Origin: DASUBV01 sp036510065
Lineage (GTDB): Bacteria > Actinomycetota > Actinomycetes > Streptosporangiales > Streptosporangiaceae
DNA: 64,000 nucleotides
Direction of reading: 5' to 3'
Assembly (NCBI GenBank): GCA_036510065.1
Contig: DATCEO010000232.1
Location: 1 to 64,000, forward strand
Shown in pieces: positions 33,888-42,973 of the stretch. Both the position numbers and the translations under genes were made by a program. Below the pieces are notes generated by a model. The model ran no database searches and had not been told where the DNA came from. It saw nothing but the letters and a program-made list of their open reading frames with translations. Every line of letters starts with the position of its first letter. The first letter of the stretch is position 1.

Positions 33888-35010
33888 GGACTCACCGAAG
33901 ATCGCGATCCCGGCCGGGCTGCTGCCGGCCGACGGCCGGTTCGGCTGCGGGCCGTCGAAGGTGCGCCCCGAGCAGGTGGCCGCCCTCGCCGGGCCGGGAG
34001 CGGCGCTGCTGGGCACCTCCCACCGGCAGGCCCCCGTCCGGGAGCTGGTGCAGCGGGTCCGGGAGGGCCTGGCGGAGCTGTTCTCGCTCCCGGATGAGTA
34101 CCTGGTCGTGCTCGGCAACGGCGGCAGCACGGCGTTCTGGGAGGTCGCGGCCTTCGGCCTGATCCGGCAGCGCTCCCAGCACCTGTCGTTCGGGGAGTTC
34201 TCGTCCAAGTTCGCGGCGGTCACCACCGCCGCGCCCTGGCTGGACGGCCCCACCGTCATCCAGTCGGCGCCGGGCTCGCACCCCGAGCCCAGCGCCGAGA
34301 CGGGGGCCGACGCTTACGCCCTCACCCAGAACGAGACCTCCACCGGCGTGGCGATGCCGGTGCGCCGGGTCCGCGGCGCCGACGACGACGCGCTGATCCT
34401 GGTCGACGCGACCAGCGGCGCGGGCGGGCTGCCGGTGACCGCGAGCGAGTTTGACACGTACTACTTCGCGCCGCAAAAGTCGTTCGGGTCCGACGGCGGG
34501 CTGTGGATCGGCCTGCTGTCGCCAGCCGCGCTGGAGCGAGCCGAGCAGATCGCCTCCAGCGATCGGTACATCCCGGAGTTCCTGTCCCTGCGGGCGGCGA
34601 TCGCCAACTCCCGCCAGCAGCAGACCTACAACACTCCGGCCCTGGCCACGCTGATCATGCTGGCCGAGCAGGTGGACTGGATGCTGGCCCAGGGCGGCCT
34701 GGACTGGACGACGGCGCGAACGGCCCAGTCGTCGGGGTACCTGTACGACTGGGCGGAGCGGACGGAGTTCACCACCCCGTTCGTCACCGACCCTGAGCAG
34801 CGCTCGCAGGTGGTCGGCACCATCGACCTGGCCGGGGATATCGACGCCACGGCGGTGTCGGGAATCCTGCGCGCCAACGGCATCGTGGACACCGACTCCT
34901 ACCGCAAGCTGGGCCGCAACCAGCTGCGGATCGGCATGTTCCCCGCCGTCGAGCCGTCGGATGTCCAGGCCCTCACGGCCTGCATCGACTACGTGGTGGA
35001 GCACCTCTAG
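33880..35010 (+). CDS. serC: Phosphoserine aminotransferase
   Basis: This 376-aa PLP enzyme makes 3-phosphoserine in the serine pathway. ATG 33880 overlaps the citA stop by 8 nt. The PLP lysine is in YYFAPQKSFGSDGGLW, and other contacts are in VLGNGGSTAFWEVAAFGL, TQNETSTGVAMPVRR and DATSGAGGLP. This is the mycobacterial/streptomycete-type SerC, which lacks the usual gamma-proteobacterial spacing. Overlap with citA suggests co-translation; the metabolic reason is unclear. Confidence 0.95.
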   Translation: MSEDSPKIAIPAGLLPADGRFGCGPSKVRPEQVAALAGPGAALLGTSHRQAPVRELVQRVREGLAELFSLPDEYLVVLGNGGSTAFWEVAAFGLIRQRSQHLSFGEFSSKFAAVTTAAPWLDGPTVIQSAPGSHPEPSAETGADAYALTQNETSTGVAMPVRRVRGADDDALILVDATSGAGGLPVTASEFDTYYFAPQKSFGSDGGLWIGLLSPAALERAEQIASSDRYIPEFLSLRAAIANSRQQQTYNTPALATLIMLAEQVDWMLAQGGLDWTTARTAQSSGYLYDWAERTEFTTPFVTDPEQRSQVVGTIDLAGDIDATAVSGILRANGIVDTDSYRKLGRNQLRIGMFPAVEPSDVQALTACIDYVVEHL

Positions 35011-35069
35011 CACATCGCCGCGCCGGCGCGGCGCCGGCGGCGCGGCGACGGGACTGGCCCGCTACGGCG

Positions 35070-35657
35070 TCAGGTGGCTGCCCGCCGGGGCTGCGCCAGC
35101 GGCCACCGGGCCAGGCTCTCGTACCGGGGGCGGCTACCGCGCGCCGGTCCGGGCTGGTGGCTGCGGATCAGGTCAATGCGGCCCGCCGCCCAGCGGCCCG
35201 CGGCCAGTTCCGCCAGCTCGGTGGTGAGCGGGCGGAGGTCAGCAGGCTCCCGGAGGCGGGCCAGGGTGAGGTGCGGCCGGAACCGCCGCCCCTCGTCCGG
35301 CGACGGGGCGCCGGCCCGCCGGGCTCCGGCGGCCACCGACGCGGCCAGCGCCCGGAGGCCAGCCAGATCGCCGTCTACGCCGGCCCAGAGCACCTGGGCC
35401 CGGGGGGCACTGGGAAAGGCCCCAGCGCCGCGCACGGCCAGGTCCAGTCCGGGATGCCGGCGCGCCGCGCGCTCCAGCCGGACACCTAGGTCGGGCAGTA
35501 CCTGCTCACCCACCTCGCCGAGAAAGGCCAGCGTGACGTGCCAGGCGTCCGGGCCGGTCCAGCGCAGGGCCGGCCACTGCGCCCGCAGCCAGGCCGTCCG
35601 GTCCTCGAGCTCGGCCAGCACCGCGGCCGGGGGGACGATCGCCACGAAGAGCCGCAC
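35070..35657 (-). CDS. thpR: RNA 2',3'-cyclic phosphodiesterase (2'-5' RNA ligase family)
   Basis: This 195-aa LigT/2H-phosphoesterase-fold protein has its two HxTx motifs as WHVTLAFLG and PHLTLARLR. It starts with VRLFVAIVPPAAVLAELE, the usual family N-terminus; GTG 35657 is chosen because the upstream frame is low-complexity. It should hydrolyse 2',3'-cyclic phosphates, and it is named RNA ligase from its reverse reaction. Its natural substrate is not established. It sits between convergent serC and the MFS gene. Confidence 0.9.
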   Translation of the reverse strand: MRLFVAIVPPAAVLAELEDRTAWLRAQWPALRWTGPDAWHVTLAFLGEVGEQVLPDLGVRLERAARRHPGLDLAVRGAGAFPSAPRAQVLWAGVDGDLAGLRALAASVAAGARRAGAPSPDEGRRFRPHLTLARLREPADLRPLTTELAELAAGRWAAGRIDLIRSHQPGPARGSRPRYESLARWPLAQPRRAAT

Positions 35658-35734
35658 GCCGCTATTACTAGCAGCTTCCCGCCCGTCCGGCCGGCCGTCT
35701 CTCTGCTCCCGGATGCCGCCCCAAGCTGCCGGGG

Positions 35735-36973
35735 TCAGCTCACGAGCCGGGCGAGCTGGGCAGGCCGGAGGTAGGAGCGCGCCGGGGCGCCACTGCGGCG
35801 GGCCAGCACCAGGCCCACGACCACCGTGGCGATCAGCGAGATGAGACCGCCGGAAATGATGCTCATCCGCGGCCCGAAGACCTCGGCGATCCACCCGGCC
35901 AGCGGCGAGCCGAGCGGCGTGCCGCCGAGGAAGACCAGCATGTACAGCCCCATCACACGGCCGCGCATGGCCGCGGTGGTGCCCAGCTGCATCGTCGAGT
36001 TAGCCGCGGTCGTGAGGGTCAGCAGCGCCAGGCCCGTCGGCACCAGCACGATGAGGAACGACAGGAAGTCCGGCATCAGGCCGCTGAGCATCTCGAACAC
36101 GCTGAACGCGAATGAGGTCGCCACCAGCAGGGACAGGGTAGGCCGGCCCCGGCGGGCGGCTATCAGCGCCCCGCCGAGAGCCCCGAAGGCGAAGGCCGTC
36201 GAGGCGACGCCGAACGCGCCGGCGCCGGTGTGGAATACCCCGCGCGACATCAGTGCGGTCGTCACCTGGAAGTTCATCCCGAACGTCGAGACGAAGAAGA
36301 TCAGGATCAGTGTCATCCACAGGGTCGGCCGGGCCCGGACGTAGGCCATCGCCTCACGCAGCTGCCCCGCGGCCCGCGGGGCCCGCGGCACCCGGAGCAG
36401 TTCGGCGGGCCGCATCAGCTTGAGGCTGACCAGCACCGCCCCGTAGGACGCCGCGTTGACCATGAAGGCCGCGGGTGTCCCGACCGCGCTGATGACCAGC
36501 CCGGCGACAGCCGGGCCCGCGATCCGGGCCAGGTTGAAGACCGCGCTGTTGAGCGCGATCGCGTTGGCCATGCCGTCCTTGCCGACCATCTCGACCGCGA
36601 ACGCCTGCCGGGTCGGGTTGTCCACCACGGTGACCAGGCCCAGCGCGAAGGCCAGCAGGTACACCTGCCAGATCCGCACGGTACCGGTGAGCGCCAGCAC
36701 GCCGAGGACGAGGGCCAGGCCGCCCATCAGCGCCTGGGTCACCATCAGGATGCCGCGCTTGGAGTACCGGTCCGCGACGGCGCCGCCCCACAGGCTGAGC
36801 AGCATGGGGGCGAACTGTAGTCCGGTGGTGATGCCGAGCGCGGCGCCGCTGTTGTGCGTGAGATTGAGAACGAGCCAGTCCTGGGCGACCCGCTGCATCC
36901 AGCTGCCGGTGTTCGAGACCACCTGCCCGGTGGCGAACAGCCGGTAGTTACGGGTGCGGAGAGAGCCGAACAT
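35735..36973 (-). CDS. MFS transporter (DHA3/MDR-like)
   Basis: This 412-aa, about 12-TM transporter starts RTRNYRLFATGQVVSNTGSWMQRVAQDWLVL, the signature of the enterobactin-exporter/MDR-like MFS group. WGGAVADRYSKRGILMVTQ is the TM2-TM3 motif. ATG 36973 is the listed start, though no clear ribosome site is seen. The MarR gene lies directly upstream on the same strand, so MarR probably controls export of a toxic compound. The substrate is unknown. Confidence 0.9.
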   Translation of the reverse strand: MFGSLRTRNYRLFATGQVVSNTGSWMQRVAQDWLVLNLTHNSGAALGITTGLQFAPMLLSLWGGAVADRYSKRGILMVTQALMGGLALVLGVLALTGTVRIWQVYLLAFALGLVTVVDNPTRQAFAVEMVGKDGMANAIALNSAVFNLARIAGPAVAGLVISAVGTPAAFMVNAASYGAVLVSLKLMRPAELLRVPRAPRAAGQLREAMAYVRARPTLWMTLILIFFVSTFGMNFQVTTALMSRGVFHTGAGAFGVASTAFAFGALGGALIAARRGRPTLSLLVATSFAFSVFEMLSGLMPDFLSFLIVLVPTGLALLTLTTAANSTMQLGTTAAMRGRVMGLYMLVFLGGTPLGSPLAGWIAEVFGPRMSIISGGLISLIATVVVGLVLARRSGAPARSYLRPAQLARLVS

Positions 36974-37056
36974 GCGACCGCCCCGGCGGCTCTGTTGCGG
37001 CTGTTGCGGCTGGTCGGTCGAGGCTGGCGGGCTGCCCTGGCTAGGGCGGCCGCCGG

Positions 37057-37506
37057 TCAGGACTGGCTGAGGCGCTGCAGGATCGGGGCTGCCGCCCGCA
37101 GAGTCGCCCGCTCCTCCTGGCTGAGCTCCCGCAGGCGCTGGGCCAGCCACGCCTCGCGGAGCTTGCGCGACTGCTGTACTAGCTCGCGGCCCTGGTCGGT
37201 CACGGTCAGCATGACCTGCCGGCCGTCGGTCGGATGCGGGGCCCGCGTCACAAGCCCGCGCTCCAGCAGTGCGGCGATCACCCGCGTCATGGACGGGGGC
37301 TGCACCTTCTCGTGCTCCGCCAGGGCGCCCGGCGTCATCGCGGCGTGCCGCTCCAGCGCCGCCAGGGCAGCCAGCTGGGTATCGGACAGCTCGGTCGCTA
37401 CGCCGCGGGCGATGCGCTCTGCCCGGAGCCGCCGGGCGAGCCGGCTGACCGAGATCCGAAGCTCCGATGCCAGGCCCGCGTCGGACCTGGTCTGCGATGT
37501 CGTCAT
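37057..37506 (-). CDS. MarR-family transcriptional regulator
   Basis: This 149-aa winged-helix protein contains LSDTQLAALAALERHAAMTPGALAEHEKVQPPSMTRVIAALLERGLVTRAPHPTDGRQVMLTVTDQGRELV, the full MarR DNA-binding domain with wing RAPHPTDGRQ. It should repress itself and the downstream MFS gene until a ligand binds. A palindrome-rich stretch lies directly upstream. The ligand is unknown. Confidence 0.92.
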   Translation of the reverse strand: MTTSQTRSDAGLASELRISVSRLARRLRAERIARGVATELSDTQLAALAALERHAAMTPGALAEHEKVQPPSMTRVIAALLERGLVTRAPHPTDGRQVMLTVTDQGRELVQQSRKLREAWLAQRLRELSQEERATLRAAAPILQRLSQS

Positions 37507-37510
37507 TTTC

Positions 37511-37537
37511 GTTAACCTGAGTCATTACTTTAGCTAA
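37511..37537 (-). promoter_or_regulatory. Candidate MarR operator
   Basis: GTTAAC (37511-37516) and the 8-bp palindrome TTAGCTAA (37530-37537) lie 5-31 bp upstream of the MarR start, in an AT-rich stretch. This is the usual place for autoregulatory MarR sites. Confidence 0.45.
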
Positions 37538-37539
37538 CT

Positions 37540-38284
37540 ATAGGGCCGGACCGCGTATTCCGTCAAGACTGCGGTTCGCCGCGCCGGGTAGCGCGGCCGC
37601 CCGGCATGCGGGCGGCCCCTGCAGTAATTGTGCCTGTCGGCCGGGCTGTCGGAGCACCATCGGCGGCACAGTCGGCCGATTGTTGTTCCAGGCCAGCTGC
37701 GGGTGGCCGGCTAGTGAGGCGTGACTACGCTGCGCAGCCGCTCGGGAGTTGACTATCAGCAGGTGGCGGGACCGGCCAGGCTAGCCGCCCAGCCAGCCCC
37801 GCCCAGGCTGAGCGGCCAGCCCTCGCCCCGGCGGAGGTGCTCACCGTCCAGCCAGGGTGGCCGCCACCTCCGCCCCCCATAGGTACGGCGGTGACAGCCA
37901 CCGGCTGCGGCCCCCGCGGACTGCGCCCCCGCAAGGCGGTCCGCGGGCCATGAGCCCAGCCGCTCTCTCCAGCTCCGGCAGGCTCCCCCGAGACCGCTGG
38001 AGTGTTGAGCGGGTCTGACTGGTATGAGCATGACCGTCATCTATTGCGCGGGGGTTGAGCGCCGGTTGCCTGACTGTGCCGCTGGAATCCGGGCGCGCCG
38101 CACCGGCGCCGCACGGCGCGCCAAACGTCACGATCCGCTATGTCGCGGTCCCTTGAGCGGCACAGAATGGCGAACGAGGCTTAGGCCGTGATTAAGTATT
38201 GATTGAGCTATGCGTTCATGATCTTCACCGGAAAGCGGACGCAGGCCTATCAGCCCGCCGAGACGACGGGGCTGGCGGACTCGG
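37540..38284. other. Intergenic region upstream of AfsR-like gene
   Basis: No gene is supported over about 745 bp; the open frames have unlikely composition. It contains one strong hairpin (37595-37617, listed) and, near 38180-38220, an AT-rich stretch (GTGATTAAGTATTGATTGAGC) that is the likeliest promoter for the regulator. Confidence 0.5.
37595..37617. repeat. 9-bp perfect hairpin
   Basis: GGCCGCCCG and CGGGCGGCC flank GCATG. It lies about 90 bp upstream of the MarR gene and far from any stop codon, so it is not an obvious terminator. Confidence 0.45.
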
Positions 38285-38296
38285 ATGAGGCATACA

Positions 38297-41278
38297 GTGC
38301 GGTTTCGCATTCTGGGACCGCTCGAGATCTGGACCGGCCAGGACTGGAGCGGAATCGGCGCAGCCAAATGGCGGGCGCTGCTGGCCGCCCTGCTGCTCAA
38401 CCCTGGCCAGGTGGTCTCGACCGAGCGACTGAGCGCCGAGCTCTGGGGTGATAGGCCGCCTGACCGCGCGGCGAACCTGGTGAGCATCTACGTCCTCCGG
38501 CTGCGCCGCCTGATGGCCGACCGGGACGGCCGCGTGCTGGTCACCCACGCACCGGGCTACCTGCTGCGGCTGGAGCCCGGCGACCTTGACGCATCGAGCT
38601 TCGAGACGCTAGCCAGCCAAGGGCGGCAGGCACTGGCCAGCGGAGACGCTCCGGCGGCCGCGGCGCTGCTCACCCAGGCGCTGGCCCTGTGGCGCGACGG
38701 GGCCCTAGTCGACGTGCCGCCTTCCAGCCTGGTCGCCGCGGAGGCGGACCGGCTAGAGGAGACCCGGCTGAGTGCGCTGGAGCTGCGGATCCTGGCCGAC
38801 ATTCGCTGCGGCAGTCCCGCTCAGCTCGTACCGGAGCTGCGCAGGCTCCTCTCCGATCATCCGCTCCGTGAGGGCCTGTGGGCGCTGCTCATGCAGGCGC
38901 TGGACAGCCGGGGGCGCCGCGCGGAAGCCGTGGCCTCCTACAGCGAAGCTCGACAGGTCATCTCCGACGAACTGGGCGTGGAGCCAGGTCCCGAGCTGTC
39001 CCAGTTCTACCAGCGGCTGCTGAGGGCCGACGCGGACGCGGCGGCGGCAGCGGCGGCGGCGGCTGGAACGGGCTTCCCGGGAGGCGCGGACCTCGCTGGC
39101 CATGCGGAGCTGGCAGGTGGCGCAGAGCTGAATGGCGGCGCGGGCGTAACGGCCGAGCCAGGGGCATCCGTTACTACCCCGGTGGACTCAGGAGCAGCAG
39201 GTGGGTCCCGTCCCTCCGCTACCTCGAGGGTGGCACCATCACCCGGTGCGTCATCCCCCGGTGAGCCGCCGCAGCAGGTTCCGTCGCAGCTGCCTGCTGA
39301 TATCGCAGATTTCACCGGCCGCCAAGCGCATCTGGGGCAGCTACGGGCGCTGCTGGCCGGCGCCGCGGCCGCAGACTATCCGGCGGCGATGACGGTGGCG
39401 GTGGTGGCGGGCACGCCGGGCCTGGGGAAAACTGCGCTGGCGGTGCACGCTGCGCACGCGCTGCGGCGCGACTTTCCCGACGGGCAGCTGTATGTCAGCT
39501 TGCACGGGGCCAGCGAGCAGCCCGTCGTGCCCGAGGAGATCCTGGCCCGCATGCTGCGCGATCTGGGGGTGAGCCCTGAGCAGATACCGGCCGGCCAGGA
39601 GGAACGCGCGGCGCTTTACCGGACCAGGCTGACCGACCGCCGGGTGCTGATCGTTCTGGACGACGCGCAGGACGCGGCGCAGGTCCGGCCGCTGCTCCCC
39701 GGCAGCGGGTCGTGCGCCGTCATCGTGACCTCCCGGCACCGACTCGCCGACCTGGCGGGCAGCCGCCTAGTCGACCTAGATGTCCTCGGGGAGGACGAGG
39801 CCCGCGAGCTGCTGACGGCCATGATCGGCGAGGAGCGCGCGGCCGCCGAGCCCGGCCCGGTGCAGGACGTGCTCGACGCCTGCGCTGGGCTGCCGCTGGC
39901 CATCCGGATCGCGGGCGCCCGGCTGACGTCCCGGCGCGGCTGGGCGGTCCGCACCCTCGCGCGGCGCCTCGCGGACCAGCACCGACGGGTGGACGAGTTC
40001 ACCGCCGGCGACCTGGCGGTACGCACGTGCTTCGACGTCAGCTTCGACGCCCTGCGCAACTTGACGACCGGGACCGGCGTGGACCCCGCACGCGCGTTCT
40101 GCCTGCTGGGCGTCTGGCAGGGGCCGCGCATCAGCCTGCAGGCAGCCGCAGCCCTGCTGGGCCAGCCCGAGGACGGGGTCGCCGACGCGCTGGAGGTCCT
40201 GGTCGATGCCCACCTGCTGGAATCCCCCGCACCGGAATGGTACGGCTTCCATGACCTGCTGCGGGCCTACGCCGCCGAGCGAGCGCGGACGCTGGAGCCG
40301 CCGGCGGCCGTGACCGACGCCGTCGGCCGGCTGCTGCGCTGGTACCTGGGCACCGCGGACGCGGCAGCGAGCGTGGTCGCGCCTTACCGCGACCGGGTGC
40401 CCGACTGCCCGCCCGACGGCGCGCTCACGTTCACCACCGCGGACGAGGCGCTGGAGTGGAGCAGCCAGGAGCGCGCCAACCTAGTGGCTGCGACCCGCCA
40501 GGCAGCCGCCTACGGCCTGCACGACGTGGCCTGGAAGCTGCCCGTCGCCATCATGGCCTGCTTCGACCGGCACGGGTACCGCGCCGAATGGCTCGCTACC
40601 CACCAGGTCGCCCTGGCCAGCGCCCGCGCCGCCGGCGACCGACACGGCGAAGCCTGGGTACTCAACAACATCGGCATGGTCCTCAGCCAGCAACGAGCCG
40701 AGGAAGCCCTCGGCTATCTGGAACGGGCGCTGGCTCTGCACCGCGAGCAGGGTTACCGCCCTGGCCAGGCGCAGGTCACCAACAACATCGCCTTCGACTA
40801 CCAGATCCGGGGGATGCACGACCAGGCGATCCCGGCGCTGCTCGACGCGCTCGAGCTCCAGCGGCAGGTGGGCCACCGGTACGGCGAGGGCGTGGCCCTG
40901 TGCAACCTGGGCGAGGCGTATCTCGAGCTCGGGCGGTACGAGCAGGCGATCGCCTGCTCGCAGGAAGCACTCCCGATCGTCCGGGAGGTCGGCGCGACGC
41001 GGCTGGAGGGCTACGTCCTCTACAACCTCGGCCGGGCACACCTGGACCACGGGTACCTAGCCGACGGCACCGATCTGCTGGGGCAGGCGCTGGCCATCCA
41101 CCGCACCGAGGGTGACATCTACGGCGAGGCCCAGGATCTGCGGCACCTCGGCATCGCCCGCTTCCGGGACGGCCGGCCTGCGGAGGCTCGCCAGGCGTGG
41201 GAACGGGCCGTTCGGCTGTTCGAAATCCTTGGGGATGACAAGCAGGCTGCGAAGATACGTTCCGAGCTGGACGACTAG
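38297..41278 (+). CDS. AfsR-like SARP regulator (OmpR-BTAD-NB-ARC-TPR)
   Basis: This protein of about 993 aa has an OmpR-type winged helix (RFRILGPLEIWTGQDW, about 1-95), a BTAD domain (about 100-245), a Gly/Ala-rich linker, an NB-ARC ATPase (P-loop VAGTPGLGKTALAVHA, VLIVLDDAQDAAQVRPLLPG, GLPLAIRIAG) and C-terminal TPR repeats (about 780-990). Size and order match AfsR, a global activator of secondary metabolism phosphorylated by Ser/Thr kinases. GTG 38297 has GAGG six nt before it; ATG 38285 is an alternative. No kinase or biosynthetic genes are nearby. A small repeat peptide follows 165 nt downstream, as afsS follows afsR. Confidence 0.92.
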   Translation: MRFRILGPLEIWTGQDWSGIGAAKWRALLAALLLNPGQVVSTERLSAELWGDRPPDRAANLVSIYVLRLRRLMADRDGRVLVTHAPGYLLRLEPGDLDASSFETLASQGRQALASGDAPAAAALLTQALALWRDGALVDVPPSSLVAAEADRLEETRLSALELRILADIRCGSPAQLVPELRRLLSDHPLREGLWALLMQALDSRGRRAEAVASYSEARQVISDELGVEPGPELSQFYQRLLRADADAAAAAAAAAGTGFPGGADLAGHAELAGGAELNGGAGVTAEPGASVTTPVDSGAAGGSRPSATSRVAPSPGASSPGEPPQQVPSQLPADIADFTGRQAHLGQLRALLAGAAAADYPAAMTVAVVAGTPGLGKTALAVHAAHALRRDFPDGQLYVSLHGASEQPVVPEEILARMLRDLGVSPEQIPAGQEERAALYRTRLTDRRVLIVLDDAQDAAQVRPLLPGSGSCAVIVTSRHRLADLAGSRLVDLDVLGEDEARELLTAMIGEERAAAEPGPVQDVLDACAGLPLAIRIAGARLTSRRGWAVRTLARRLADQHRRVDEFTAGDLAVRTCFDVSFDALRNLTTGTGVDPARAFCLLGVWQGPRISLQAAAALLGQPEDGVADALEVLVDAHLLESPAPEWYGFHDLLRAYAAERARTLEPPAAVTDAVGRLLRWYLGTADAAASVVAPYRDRVPDCPPDGALTFTTADEALEWSSQERANLVAATRQAAAYGLHDVAWKLPVAIMACFDRHGYRAEWLATHQVALASARAAGDRHGEAWVLNNIGMVLSQQRAEEALGYLERALALHREQGYRPGQAQVTNNIAFDYQIRGMHDQAIPALLDALELQRQVGHRYGEGVALCNLGEAYLELGRYEQAIACSQEALPIVREVGATRLEGYVLYNLGRAHLDHGYLADGTDLLGQALAIHRTEGDIYGEAQDLRHLGIARFRDGRPAEARQAWERAVRLFEILGDDKQAAKIRSELDD

Positions 41279-41443
41279 GCCTGCCGAGGCGGATTCCAGG
41301 CTAACGACGGTGGCGGCAAGGCCGCTATTCTTGGCGCTTTTGGTAATACAGCTGGTTCGCCGGATGTGTGCTACTAGCATTATCACGCCAGGTACGCTTC
41401 GTAGCTCATTTTTCGGCCCGAGTTACATACGGAGGGGACGATA

Positions 41444-41575
41444 ATGGCAACCACTCAGCCCGACCCGCAGCACGAGATCGAGCCGCACCCGCAGCACGAG
41501 GCGGAGCCGCACCCCCAGCACGAGGCGGAGCCGCACCCCCAGCACGAGGCCAAGCCGCACCCCCAGCACGAGTAA
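41444..41575 (+). CDS. 43-aa His/Pro repeat peptide, AfsS-like by position
   Basis: ATG 41444 follows GGAGGGG (41431-41437). The peptide begins MATTQPDPQHEIE and then repeats an 8-residue unit, E-P-H-P-Q-H-E-A, about four times, encoded by a 24-bp DNA tandem repeat. It is small, acidic and histidine-rich, with no signal peptide. In streptomycetes AfsS (63 aa, with short His/Pro-containing repeats) is encoded just 3' of afsR and is its main target. Position, size and repetitive nature agree, but the motif is not the same, so homology is an inference. A metal-binding role is the other obvious option. Confidence 0.65.
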   Translation: MATTQPDPQHEIEPHPQHEAEPHPQHEAEPHPQHEAKPHPQHE

Positions 41576-41670
41576 CGGCTGCGCGGCGTAAACGGGGATC
41601 TCCTGCCACCCGGGCATGCCTGGCATGCAGGCACGCCTGGCGTGATGTGGCCGTGCGTTAGCCTGGGCCT

Positions 41671-41937
41671 GTGGCCCGTTCTAGCCTGCCGATCCCGCCT
41701 CCGCTGGAGGGAAACGACGAGCTCATCGCCGCTGTCATCACCGGCGGCTGGGTGATCGCCCTTATCGTCTTGCTGCTGGAACGCAGCCAGCTGGCGCCCA
41801 GCGACCGATGGTGGGTCTGGGTCGCGGTCGCGGGCTGCTGCATCGGGGCGTTCGGCCTCGGCTACGTCCCGCTGCTGAAACGATCGCGGCAGCGCGCGGC
41901 CGGGCGCCAGACTGCCCATGCCAGCGACAGTATTTGA
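41671..41937 (+). CDS. DUF2530 small membrane protein
   Basis: This 88-aa protein starts at GTG 41671 and has two transmembrane helices (VITGGWVIALIVLLLERS and WWVWVAVAGCCIGAFGLGYVPLL) and a basic tail. The PPPLEGNDELIAAVITGGWVIAL start and the paired helices match the actinobacterial DUF2530 family. Its function is unknown. It converges on the DUF3027 gene. Confidence 0.8.
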   Translation: MARSSLPIPPPLEGNDELIAAVITGGWVIALIVLLLERSQLAPSDRWWVWVAVAGCCIGAFGLGYVPLLKRSRQRAAGRQTAHASDSI

Positions 41938-41986
41938 CCGCGCGCCCGACTGCGGCCGACTGCGCGCCGTCCAGGACTCCGAGCCC

Positions 41987-42859
41987 TCAGGGCGCCCCGG
42001 GGTCCAGGGACTCGAAGACCGTGTCGACCATGGAGACGCCGGCGGTGTCCACCAGGTCGTAGCCGACCTCGTCGATGACCGGCACCGGCGCACCCTGGCC
42101 CGCGACCGTGCCCACGGCCTCGGAATGGGCGCCGCAGCCGTGATCGAGCGAGACCACCCGGCCGTCGTCGGGCGCGTACTCGTTCGCGCAGCCGCCGAAG
42201 AGCTGCCCCAGCGGGCCGGCCAGCCGGACTAGGAACCCGCAGGTGACGCAGTGCCCGGGGGCGGCATGGGCCAGCGGCGTGCTCGGCCCGTGATCGCTGG
42301 TATACCAGCGGATCGCCGTGGCGTCCCGGCCGATCGCGGACAGCACCCGCGGGCGCCCGACCTCCAGTGTCGGCCTGGTTTCCTCAGTCAGGCCCAGAGA
42401 TTCGGCCAGCTCGCTGCCGTCGTCCCAGGCGCTGGTGTCGTCCCAGTCCAGCACGCCGTCGTCGCCCTCAAGCGCCGCCACGGGGACTAGCCGCTCGTCA
42501 TCCAGCGGCGCCGGCATCAGGTCTCCGACGCCGATGTCGCCCGGCCGCACTCGCTCGCTCCACGGCACCCAGTCCGGAGCCAGCAGCGAGTCCGGCCCGG
42601 GCAGCAGCACGCACTCGTCGACCGTCACCACCTTGGCCCGCGAAGCGCGGGCGACCGTGACCGCCCAGCGCCAGCCGACGTAGGCCGGGTCCAGGCAGGC
42701 GAACAGATGGGTGACCAGGCGATCGCCGTCCGATTCCGCGCCGACGCGCAGGCCGACCTGGCCTGCTCCGGCCAACTCCGTGGCCGCCGCCCGGGCGAGA
42801 TCGACGGCGGCGGCGCAGGCCTCGTCCAGTTCCCTGGTACGCGTGCGAAGGGGGCTCAC
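41987..42859 (-). CDS. DUF3027 family protein
   Basis: This 290-aa protein is a conserved actinobacterial family. GTG 42859 (SPLRTRTRELDEACAAAVDLARAAATELA) is the likely start; the frame runs upstream without support. The middle has LDPAYVGWRWAVTVARASRAKVVTVDECVLLPG. The C-terminal part has four cysteines (GHCVTCGFL, GGCANEY, DHGCGAHSE) plus a His, a likely zinc-binding site. Function unknown. It lies divergent from an MFS gene and close to cold-shock and DUF2530 genes, a neighbourhood I recognise from other actinobacteria. Confidence 0.85.
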   Translation of the reverse strand: MSPLRTRTRELDEACAAAVDLARAAATELAGAGQVGLRVGAESDGDRLVTHLFACLDPAYVGWRWAVTVARASRAKVVTVDECVLLPGPDSLLAPDWVPWSERVRPGDIGVGDLMPAPLDDERLVPVAALEGDDGVLDWDDTSAWDDGSELAESLGLTEETRPTLEVGRPRVLSAIGRDATAIRWYTSDHGPSTPLAHAAPGHCVTCGFLVRLAGPLGQLFGGCANEYAPDDGRVVSLDHGCGAHSEAVGTVAGQGAPVPVIDEVGYDLVDTAGVSMVDTVFESLDPGAP

Positions 42860-42973
42860 GTTAGGTACCTGTTCCTCATCTGCCTGGTGGAAGACACCGC
42901 GCTCGGCGCTACTCAGAACGCCGGCCAGCGGGGCCTGGTAGTCCTGGTCACGCATAGGCAGAATACTTGAGGG

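Noticed and set aside
35735..37525. 596-aa MFS ORF extended to 37525
   Set aside because: The extra 185 residues overlap the MarR gene in another frame; the real MFS starts at about 36973.
41464..41571. 24-bp tandem repeat considered as a CRISPR array
   Set aside because: Repeats are contiguous without spacers and encode the repeat peptide in frame.
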